Source: Cudoniella acicularis (lineage: Eukaryota > Ascomycota > Leotiomycetes > Helotiales > Helotiaceae). Taken from it: a stretch of DNA of 64,000 nt. Location of the stretch: positions 1-64,000 of the forward strand of contig JAAMPI010000113.1 in NCBI GenBank assembly GCA_013054445.1. The letters are read 5' to 3'. The notes under the pieces are model-generated. The model was not told the DNA's origin. It was given only the letters and a program-made list of their open reading frames with translations, and made no database searches. This document shows, piece by piece, positions 55,457 through 64,000 of the stretch (the first letter of the stretch is position 1; every line of letters begins with the position of its first letter). The position numbers were made by a program, and so were the translations under genes.

Positions 55457-56504
55457 TCATGAGCTGGGCTCAGCAACATCCTTCTCTACTTTGGGCTCAG
55501 CTGAATCCGCAGCGTATTTGACCGTTAATCCATCTGCCACACCGTTTCCCTTTCCACCATAGGCAACAGGAAGCTTCTCGCCGAATTCAGGCAATTCGCC
55601 AGCCAAGCTGCTGCCATAACTCAACGGGTGGAACTTTTTGACCGTCGCGGCGCTGAGGAAGACCTTCATGGCAGTGAAGACCCACCCCATCAACAAGGGC
55701 ACATTGACAAAGAACTTTTCCTTCAACAACTCTGGGTACGCCATCGAGAATGTCGAAATGGTCTCCTTGGATGCGGCTTTAGTGTTCGGGTCCATCCTAA
55801 GAAAACTGACATTGAGGTAATCATGGACTTGTACCATTCGATACGGGTCCTCTTCATTGTCTTGGATAGGCTCAGTCGCAGATGCGAGATCAAGCTCCTT
55901 GATTGATAGTTCCATCAGTGCAGTGCGCCATTTGATGAACCTATGCAAAAGGTCAATTTCTGACGTGAGCGGAAGGAGGTCAGATTTCTTACTCGTCAAC
56001 ATCTCCGAAAGTTGTCTTGTTATCCTTGACCGATCCATAAATATTCCAGGTGACAACTTCCTTTCCCTTTCCATCTGCACGAGGGTATACTGTAACATAA
56101 CCGAGACCTCCAAATTTGACAGAATCGAACTCCATCTCTTCCAGAAGTTTAACTGGGTTCATCTTGGCTCTCCATTGAAGTGCAGTGATGAGTTGCTTAC
56201 GAGCTGCCGCGACATCCATTGCATTGGCTCTGAGGAACTTTTCAAGCACAATCAGAGTTGGCACGAGGTGCGGAGTCAAAGTGATACGCCACATCTCGTT
56301 ATACCCCGCCTCTTTTGTAATTGAGTCGAGCTGAGAATTCAGTTCAACAAGCCCAGCACTTAGCTTGGAAGATGGGGGAGAGGAGACGGATGGTGCGGGA
56401 TTTTCTTCTTTTGATGTTCCTGGATCTTGGGTTTCTGAGAGAGATGGGAAAGGCTCCGTTCCTTCCGCTTGAAGCACGCCGGTTGCCGCATCGTTGGTTG
56501 CCAT
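55457..56504 (-). CDS. sfh5: Sec14-family phosphatidylinositol transfer protein, SFH5 type
   Basis: A CRAL-TRIO lipid-transfer protein of the ER and plasma-membrane periphery. Exon 1 is 56,504-55,993 and exon 2 is 55,940-55,457, with a 52-nt intron (GTAAGA donor, CATAG acceptor), giving 331 aa, normal for SFH5. After a 60-residue Ser/Pro-rich N-terminus comes the CRAL-TRIO N-lobe (FLRANAMDVAAARKQLITAL) and GGLGYVTVYPRADGKG. The lipid-binding lobe runs through FIKWRTALMELSI, YRMVQVHDYLNVSFLRMDPN and AYPELLKEKFFVNVPLLMGW, then a helix FTAMKVFLSAATVKKFHPLS. The acidic tail ends VAEPSS. Fungal SFH5 proteins have been described as haem-binding, which I have not tested here. Confidence 0.93.
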
Positions 56505-57021
56505 TTTAGCTGTGATGAGAAAAATGTAGTTGACGGAGTTGAGGTCCAGACGAAGTTGAAGTGGAGCTTGAAGCTATTCGTGAAACTTGTGCCCATATTG
56601 ATAGCCGGGGTCTCTTTATCCAACATGCCACCCTCTCAAGTGCCAAGTGCCGGGCCTCGTTCAAGGTTTGGAGGCTGACCGCAGAGTGGATTGTGTTATT
56701 CCTTCTTTACAGATAACGTGCCATCCCTATTGTGAAGAATATGTAGATTCGATTCTGTTTTATCACAACAGCATGTCTTCTCTAGGATTCTCGTGAGATA
56801 TGTCGATTAATCGCTCATAACTCCTATTTTGCTTTTTTCTTCAAAGCTCCCAGCTGCATCTAGAACAGGGGTCGCAAGAGCACATGCGGGGCCACCCAAT
56901 GCAACTCCACGAAGGTCTTCCAGCACCTGTACACCCCACCGAAAGCACTTGAAAACGCATTACAACCCAATTGTCTCGGAGCCTCACTATATCCTCTTCA
57001 TCTTCGCATGGACTCGTCACA
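56505..57021. promoter_or_regulatory. Divergent promoter region (sfh5 / mitochondrial kinase)
   Basis: 517 bp between two divergent starts. It contains GC-richer sequence at 56,620-56,680. No defined motif is assigned. Confidence 0.45.
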
Positions 57022-58567
57022 ATGCTGCGCTCCTGTTCGCAGAACAGGCCACGGACCGTGGGGTTGACGTTGACCCCACGATCTCGTGCTGGAGGAAACA
57101 AGCTGCAATGCAGCGTACGACAGGTTCATAATCCACCGCCATGGAGACCTGCCTATTCGCTCGACCAGTGAGCTCCTTAACACAGGCTTCATGATGAAAG
57201 CTAATAGATGGTAGATGGGTTGCAAAGGAAGCTCGACCTATTAGTCTTCGACAGCTTATGGTCTTCGGGCGTACCTTGACAGAAGCTCGACTTATCAGCT
57301 CGGCAAATTATGTACGAACAGAGCTTCCAACAAGGTAGGCATGCTTCTTTAATGGATGAGACTATATTAATTGACTAATCCAGGCTTGCCCATCGGATCC
57401 GAGACATGCAAACACTCCCCTACGTCGTAGTCACAAACCCCCACATCAGTCAAGTGTACGAATTATACTACAAAGCATTCGAGAGTCTTAGAAAAGTACC
57501 AGAGATCAAGACATTGGATGATAATGGAAGGTTTTGCGAGAAGGTCAGCCATACTCTACATGAGCATCTGACCGTTATCCCCAAATTGGCTATGGGCGTG
57601 CTCGAATGCAGGAATCTGATGAGACCAGAGGATATGGACAAGTTCATGAATACGATATTGCGCTCAGTATGGCTCCTATTCTACATTTTAACGACTCCAG
57701 CTGACCAGCTAGCGAATTTCCCGCCGTGTCATTGCAGAACAGCATTTAGCTCTAACAGAAACCTTCCACAGCCCATACCACTTTCAGGACGCCCAATCTC
57801 GCGAAGCCGAATTTGTTGGAGAAGTCCTAGTTAAATGCAATGCAAAAGAGGTTGTAACTCGGTGTGGCCATGAAGTAGCAGCTCTTGCTTCAACCGCTTA
57901 CGGGCCCTTCACCAAGTTACCCGCAATCAATTTGTCCGGACACCTCACAGCAACATTCCCCTATATCTTAAGCCATATCGAATATATAATCGGCGAGCTA
58001 CTACGCAACTCCATCCAGGCAATCGTCGAAAAGCAAAAGATAACAGGTTACAAAGGGCAGCCAGCGCCAATCGAAGTCACAATATGCGAGGCTCAGCAGC
58101 ACGTTATAATTCGCGTCTCTGACCAAGGCGGGGGCATCCCCAGGGATATCCTCCCTCATATATGGTCATTCAGCAAAGGGCCTCGAAGTCATGAGCTCCT
58201 GGAAAACCTGGAAAAGGTTCCAAAGATGGCAGCTACATTGCAGGAGCTGAAAAATCACAACCCCGAGGGGACATCTTCTCCCTCACCACATTCGGCTTTG
58301 GACCCAGTGACTCACGCCGCAGCTGAAAAGCTAGGTCATCACAATGCGGCAGTACACGAGAGTTCTTTGGCTTCACTTAGTAGTCGGCCACCGAACCTGA
58401 GACTGGGGATGGGTTTGCCACTTAGTCGAGTATATGCAGAATATTGGGCTGGGAGTTTAGAGTTACATAGTTTGGAAGGGTATGGCGTTGATGCGTTTTT
58501 GCAGATCAGTAAATTAGGGAATAAGAACGAGCAGTTAACTATGCGGGCGAGCATGGATGCAGTATAA
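57022..58567 (+). CDS. Mitochondrial PDK/BCKDK-family protein kinase
   Basis: It phosphorylates and inactivates a 2-oxoacid dehydrogenase complex in the mitochondrial matrix. Four exons (57,022-57,167; 57,215-57,334; 57,384-57,666; 57,713-58,567) encode 467 aa. Introns are 47, 49 and 46 nt. The start MLRSCSQNRPRTVGLTLTPR is a typical Arg/Ser-rich mitochondrial presequence. The alpha-helical domain includes ISLRQLMVFG and the GHKL ATPase domain has N-box ELLRNSIQAIVE, G1 DQGGGIP, G2 GMGLPLSR and a GYGVDAFLQI end. An internal Ser/His-rich insertion of about 70 residues separates the F-box-like SFSKGP segment from GMGLPLSR, as in fungal paralogues. The sequence does not decide between pyruvate and branched-chain substrates. 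Confidence 0.92.
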
Positions 58568-58884
58568 AGCGGAGGAGCGAAGCCATATACCCATCAGCAT
58601 TTTGAATAACAGATTCCAAGTTCCAAGTCATGGTTTCTTTTGTAAAGAGGAAGTGTACGTAGAGAAGCATGAATTACATCGTGGCTAAAGCTAAGAAAAA
58701 TACGTCCATGAAGTCGACTAGCTGAAAATTAAGCTGCCCACCCCTGAACCTTGGGAATTTGGTAGGTAGCTGCAACAGAAGAAAGAGAAACGTGCTGCTA
58801 TGACCCGCTTACATCACTCCGGCAACACCATCCAAACGTGCATCTTTTATCTCCCATCCACACACCAAATGTTTTAGTCATTAC
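58568..58884. terminator. Convergent 3' flanks
   Basis: 317 bp between the stop codons of the mitochondrial kinase (+) and the septin (-) genes. It must hold both polyadenylation regions. No clear hairpin is seen. Confidence 0.4.
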
Positions 58885-60211
58885 TTAACGACGGCCGTGG
58901 CTTCGGACGGCGCTTCCTTGCATCTGCTCAAGCTCCTGCTCCAAAGACTTGATAGCGGCATGGGTGCTCTCCAAGTCCTTGTTCAAGCGATCACGCTCAC
59001 TAATAAGCTTCTGCTCCCATTGTCTGAAACGGTGCTCTTCAATCTTGACCTGCTCAGTGAATCGCTTTCGTAGGCTCTCCTCCTCCTCCTTGAACTTGGG
59101 GTTGTCAAGCTTTCTTGGTCTTGCCTCACCAAATTTCCTGGTCTCCATTTGCTGAGCACGGTAGGCCTCGTAGTGCGCTTCTTCTGTGGTGTGGATGAGG
59201 TCGAGCATGTGGGTTCGGATGAGAATGGATCGGAGCTTCTTGAAGTCGCAGTGGTCTTCGTTCTCGACCTCAGCGACACCCCAGGAATATTGACGACCCT
59301 TGACGATACGTCCATCGCTAGTCTTAACGTCCTTCTCCGACCCGATGACGGCGAATGGCATAGCAGCCATCAGGCTGCGCGCATGTTGGGCAGCAGCCTC
59401 ATCATCCTCCTCGACAGGTGGAGTGTAAATCTTGATGCCCTGGGCTTCGATAACAGCTCGGATCTAGAACAATATTAGTATTTTGCTTCTTCACCGCTCG
59501 CACGAGACAACATACTCTTTGCTTGAACCGGGCCAAATCAGCAGGGCTGAGAGTATCCGCTTTTGCAACGACTGGGATCAGGTTGACTCTTGAGCTCAGT
59601 CTCTTCATAACCTCAATATCCAAAGGCTTCAGGGTGTGTCCAGTGGGTCTAATGAAGTACAGGCATGCGTGGACACGGAGATCAATCTTGTCCACACGGC
59701 GAGGTTGTTGCTCTTGCAACATGTACGACTCATGTTGATCATCTAAGAACTCGATAATTGGCATCCACGAATCTCGGTTGTTGACATAGTCTCCGAAACC
59801 AGGTGTGTCAATGACGGTGAGACGAACTGCGGAATATCAGTAACCTTCCGATGATGTTCTACAGATTACAACATCCATACCCTTAAAGAACTTCTCCTCC
59901 AACTCAGCCTTTGTGATCTCAATCTCCACAGTCTTGTCCACCTGCTTTGCGTGTCTGCGTTTGTGGTCGGCGTAGTTCTTGATTGTTGTTGAGAAAAGGG
60001 TGTTGATGAAGGTTGTTTTTCCTAATCCAGATTCACCAGCAACCTATACTCAGTCAGCATACACACCGGCTTACTCGAGCATGAGCTCGCAATTGAAAAG
60101 GCATACCATAATAGTAAAGGCAGCTCCTCTCTTTGCGACAATCTTGTGACGCTGGTTTGGTAAATTGGCAATCCCAATTGGGGACGCGCTTTCTGCGGTA
60201 GCAGGAGCCAT
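58885..60211 (-). CDS. cdc12: Septin, Cdc12/AspC type
   Basis: A GTP-binding filament protein of septation and hyphal morphogenesis. Four exons (60,211-60,107; 60,043-59,881; 59,826-59,516; 59,463-58,885) give 385 aa, with introns of 63, 54 and 52 nt. The N-terminus MAPATAESASPIGIANLPNQ is followed by the polybasic RHKIVAKRG phosphoinositide-binding region. Then come the G1 P-loop GESGLGKTT, G3 DTPGFGD, G4 AKAD, the septin-unique element near VKGRQYSWGVAEVE, and a C-terminal coiled coil (KRFTEQVKIEEHRFRQWEQK). The short C-terminus and close likeness to Aspergillus AspC favour Cdc12 over Cdc3. Its start lies 292 bp from that of pwp2 in divergent orientation. Confidence 0.92.
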
Positions 60212-60503
60212 GGCGAATATGTGTGATGAAGTGTTTCGTTCGTATCAATCGAGGTCGGATGGAAACCAGAGATAGTGTTGAGAGAAGGTGAGTGTTGGTG
60301 GGAGAGCGGTGGAACGTTGTCTGGGTGTCTAGGAGGTTCGCTTCTTGAGGAAATTCGCACCTGCCCCTGAGGACCCCGTACCACGCTAAGAAAGCAGTCA
60401 CGCCACGGATTAACAATTGCCCGAGACCCTCAAGAAATTCTGCGATAGCGATAAAAAAGTTCTGGGCGCAACATGCAGCAAAAATGGTGATTTGACGGCG
60501 ACA
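60212..60503. promoter_or_regulatory. Bidirectional promoter of septin and pwp2
   Basis: 292 bp between divergent start codons. The two housekeeping genes must share it. No distinct core element is obvious. Confidence 0.55.
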
Positions 60504-63285
60504 ATGAAAACGGAGTTCAAAGTACAATTCAGAATACCCCGATTTCTTCAGAGCAACGCTAATCAGTTAATTAGTTCTCTAATCTTTTAGGGACTGTTTA
60601 CAGTCAGGGAAACCTGCTTTTCAGTCCTGATGGCGCATGTTTGTTCTCCCCAGTAGGAAATCGAGTAACAGTATTCGACCTGGTAAAGTATGGAAACTTC
60701 CCTCATTTTGCAGAATGGCTTTACTAAGTTGGTGCAGCAATAAATCTCACACACTTCCATTCGCACATCGAAAAAACATAGCGAGAATAGGTCTAACGCC
60801 GCGGGGCAACCTGCTTCTGTCTATCGATGAAGATGGCCGAGCGATCCTGACAAACGTACCAAGGCGGATTGTGCTGCATCACTTCTCCTTCAAATCCTCC
60901 GTTTCCGCTTTCGCATTCTCTCCCTCTGGACGACATTTCGCTGCTGGGGTTGGACGCCACATTGAAGTTTGGCACACACCGTCAACACCTGATCAGAATG
61001 CGGATGGACAGCTGGAATTTGCGCCTTTCGTGCGGCATAGGGTTTATGCTGGTCATTACGATACTGTTCAGAGCCTAGAATGGTCCCATGATTCCCGTTT
61101 TTTCTTAAGTGCTGCAAAGGATATGACAGCGCGGGTATGGAGCTTGGACGCAGAGGAGGGATTTGTTCCGACAACACTCGCAGGACACAAGGAAGCTGTA
61201 TTAGGCGCATACTTCACAGAGGACCAAGAGTCTATATACACAATCAGCAAAGATGGAGCCATCTTCCAATGGGCGTATTTAGGGGACCCAAACGCGGACG
61301 AATCCACCGTGGACGAAGATAAACATGAGAGATGGAGGATAAAAGAACGTCATTATTTCCTGCAAAATAATGCAAAGGTGAATTGCACAGCTTTTCACCC
61401 AGCTTCGAATTTACTGGTGGCGGGATTCTCCAACGGAGTTTTTGGCCTATACGAAATGCCAGAATTTAACATGATACACACTTTGAGTATCTCTCAAAAC
61501 GACATTGATTTTGTTACGATTAACAAGACGGGGGAATGGTTGGCGTTTGGTGCTTCGAAATTGGGGCAACTCTTGGTCTGGGAATGGCAATCAGAGTCAT
61601 ATATATTGAAACAACAAGGCCATTTTGACTCGATGAATGCCCTTGTCTACTCTCCTGATGGTCAAAAAATTGTTACAACAGCCGACGACGGCAAAATCAA
61701 AGTATGGGATGTTAATTCCGGATTTTCCATCGTGACATTTACAGAGCATACGAGTGGAGTCACAGCTTGCGAATTTGCGAAAAGGGGAAACGTACTTTTT
61801 ACATCGAGTCTTGACGGATCAATACGAGCTTGGGATCTGATCAGATACCGGAATTTTCGAACATTTACAGCGCCCACTCGACTCTCCTTCTCTTGTTTGG
61901 CTGTTGACCCAAGTGGTGAGGTGGTCTGTGCAGGATCACTGGATTCCTTCGACATTCACATCTGGTCTGTGCAGACAGGACAATTGCTTGATAGATTAGC
62001 AGGACACGAGGGGCCAGTCTCTTCACTCGCTTTCGCGCCCAATGGCGGCGTAGTTGTCAGTGGAAGCTGGGATCACACTGTTCGAATCTGGTCCGTATTT
62101 GACCGAACACAGACAAGTGAACCTTTGCAACTGCAAGCAGATGTCCTCGATGTGGCTTTTCGTCCAGACTCTCGTCAGCTAGTTGTTTCGACCTTAGATG
62201 GCCAATTGACTTTCTGGTCCGTCTCAGAAGCAGAGCAACAGTCCGGAGTCGATGGACGAAGAGACGTATCTGGTGGTCGAAAAATCACTGATCGCCGAAC
62301 AGCCGCAAACGCCGCTGGCAACAAAAGCTTCAACACAATTCGATACAGCTCAGACGGAACCTGTGTTCTCGCCGGCGGAAACAGCAAATACATATGTCTC
62401 TATTCAGTCTCCTCCCTCGCCCTACTCAAGCGCTTCACAGTCAGCATCAACCTCTCCCTCTCAGGCACCCAAGAATTCCTCAACAGCGCACTCCTCACTA
62501 AAGCCGGCCCTCTCGGCCTCATCGACACCCAAGGCGAAGCCTCCGACCTCGAAGACCGCATTGACCGAACCCTCCCTGGCTCAACCCGCGGCGGCGACCC
62601 CTCAGTCCGAAAACGCACCCCGGAAGTCCGCGTAACAGGCGTGGCCTTTTCCCCCACAGGACGTTCCTTCTGCGCCGCGTCAACAGAAGGTCTCCTCATA
62701 TACAGCCTTGATACCACACCCCTCTTCGACCCCATTGACCTCGATCTCGCTGTCACCCCCTCCTCAACCCTCCACGTCCTGCAGAAAGAAAAGGACTACC
62801 TCAAAGCCCTCGTTATGGCTTTCCGGCTCAACGAAGCCCCGCTTCTAAAACAAGTTTTCGAAGGCATCCCACATAACAACATCAGTCTCGTCGTCTCAGA
62901 ACTACCTACAGTCTACATCCCGCGCCTCCTCCGCTTCGTCGCTATGCAAACTGAGGAATCACCGCACCTAGAATTCTGCCTACTATGGGTACAAGCCATA
63001 CTGATCTCGCACGGACAATGGGTTAGCGATAACCGCGGTTCCGTAGATGCAGAGCTAAGGGTTGTGAGTCGAGCCGTGGGGAAAATCAGAGATGAGTTGA
63101 GGAGACTAGCGGATGAGAATGTGTATACTATTGATTACTTACTTAGTCAACCCGTTAATAAGGGTGTGGGAAATGGTGTTTTGGGTATTAGTGGGCAAAC
63201 GTCGATAACGAATGGTGGGACTGTGGATGATGAGGAGATGGCTGATGGTGATGACAAGGATGGCGAATGGGTTGGGTTAGATTAA
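60504..63285 (+). CDS. pwp2: Pwp2/Utp1, WD40 subunit of the small-subunit processome
   Basis: Acts in the nucleolus in the UTP-B complex for 18S rRNA maturation. Three exons: 60,504-60,521 (only MKTEFK), 60,575-60,687 and 60,738-63,285, with introns of 53 and 50 nt. This choice of sites gives the family N-terminus MKTEFKFSNLLGTVYSQGNL and VFDLVNNKSHTLPF, and 892 aa in all, normal length. Two WD40 propellers follow; clear repeat ends are ARVWSLD, IKVWDVN, IRAWDLI, IHIWSVQ and VRIWSVF. The C-terminal Utp12 domain spans about residues 720-830 (ALVMAFRLNEAPLLKQVFEG). The tail is acidic (DDEEMADGDDKDG). A later in-frame ATG at 60,637 lies inside exon 2 and is out of phase with the family start. 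Confidence 0.95.
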
Positions 63286-63699
63286 AAGTAACTACGGAGG
63301 TACCTAGGTGGGTACTGAAATGCAAGAATATAACTAAAGTCATACCTACATGCTTTTTTAACTGACGAGTCTTCATTTTACATATTTCTGCTTTCTCGAA
63401 CTGCTACAACAGTCAGGACATTCGTAGCAAGCGGAGAGGAAATATCCTTTTATCATAAGTTTCAAATTTCTAACAGCCATAAAATCATCATATCCCTATC
63501 GTGGGCTCTATTATAAGCACATAACATGTCGGCATATATAATAAAGGTACAAGTAACTGACATCGAACTGTCAAGTGTAGGTCACAAGCGAGTTCACTCG
63601 CTTCCCAGGTAACACAACTCACTCTGAGCTCAGCCACTCACTCTTTCCATCAACAACCTCACCCACCTCACCTCCTTCCACACCACTCTATAGTCTCCT
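63286..63699. other. Intergenic region
   Basis: 3' flank of pwp2 and promoter of the NLR-like gene. A CT-rich stretch at 63,610-63,690 precedes the ATG at 63,700. Nothing else is supported. Confidence 0.45.
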
Positions 63700-64000
63700 A
63701 TGAGCTTTGGTTACAGCATCGGAGATTTCATCGCTATCAGCGAGCTTGCACTGCGAGTCTACCGCTCATACCGCGATGCACCCTCACAATTCGCAGCCAT
63801 CTCCACCGAAGTCGGCAGTCTGCATCTCATTCTCAAAGACATGAACAACACAATTCAGTCACGAGGTCATTGTGCTGAGAAAGAAGCAGACTTGATGCAG
63901 ATATGCGATGGGTGTAGAAGCGTGTTAACTGATTTAGATGCGTTGCTGTAGAAGTATAGAAATATAGGGAAGAAGATGAGATGGAGCTGGGATCGCTTGA
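63700..64000 (+). pseudogene. N-terminal part of an NLR-type/signalling protein, premature TAG
   Basis: MSFGYSIGDFIAISELALRV starts the conserved N-terminal helical domain that fungal NACHT, ankyrin and kinase signalling proteins share (GDFIA near residue 9, FxAISTEVGSLHLIL near 31-46, CRSVLTDLDALL near 73-84). TAG at 63,949-63,951 falls where relatives continue with Q-K-Y or E-K-Y, and the same frame goes on as KYRNIGKKMRWSWDRL to the window edge. One C-to-T change of CAG would explain it. An intron hiding the stop is possible but I see no good donor. The gene is cut by the end of the window. Confidence 0.6.

Noticed and set aside
62252..62635. 127-codon Ser/Thr/Pro-rich frame inside pwp2
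   Set aside because: It is a shifted reading of the WD40-coding exon; pwp2 is complete in its own frame.
1..64000. CRISPR arrays, rRNA and tRNA genes
   Set aside because: The organism is a fungus, so CRISPR is not expected. I saw no rRNA sequence or convincing tRNA cloverleaf, though a tRNA could be missed without tRNAscan-SE.

Overview
The window is nuclear DNA of a filamentous ascomycete (Pezizomycotina; a Leotiomycete is my guess, not proven). The evidence is genes with short 46-90 nt GT-AG introns and CTAAY branch sites, clear orthologues of conserved fungal proteins, NACHT/WD40 immune-receptor genes, and long stretches damaged by C-to-T and G-to-A change in the pattern of repeat-induced point mutation (RIP).

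Layout. 1-2.6 kb: a disordered Pro/Ala/Lys/Glu-rich protein. 3.9-7.1 kb: a Ser/Pro/Ala-rich secreted protein whose 3' end runs directly into a NACHT-WD40 receptor gene. 7.1-37.2 kb: about 30 kb of RIP-degraded DNA. Read through its TAG/TAA stops, it still shows a 3'-5' exonuclease-like gene, a MITE, a membrane protein, an FSH1-type serine hydrolase, an MFS transporter, a kinase-like domain, an unknown Ser-rich gene, an F-box-like gene, a DUF3723 protein, a repetitive coiled-coil protein, a JmjC plus SET protein in one frame, a 2EXR protein, a C2H2 zinc-finger protein and an F-box/2EXR-like protein. 37.2-39.5 kb: GC-balanced non-coding DNA with direct repeats. 39.5-42.1 kb: two more degraded genes, a RING protein with SUMO-interacting motifs and a sirtuin. 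43.1-45.2 kb: an intact gene of unknown function.

46.3-64 kb is ordinary gene-dense euchromatin: the SNW/Prp45 splicing factor (with a one-base homopolymer frameshift), a p24-family cargo receptor, a USP7/Ubp15 deubiquitinase (one GC-AG intron), an SFH5-type Sec14 protein, a mitochondrial PDK/BCKDK-family kinase, a Cdc12/AspC-type septin, Pwp2, and at the right end the N-terminus of an NLR-type signalling protein with a premature TAG.

Main result. The degraded block is a compound accessory region, not anonymous AT-rich filler. DUF3723 is a known accessory gene of Starship-type giant transposons, and three to five of the other ghosts act on chromatin or on ubiquitin/SUMO. The most unusual is the JmjC-SET fusion, a presumptive demethylase joined to a methyltransferase in a single frame that is broken only by nonsense codons. 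I saw no tyrosine-recombinase (DUF3435) captain gene, so a Starship identity is inference.
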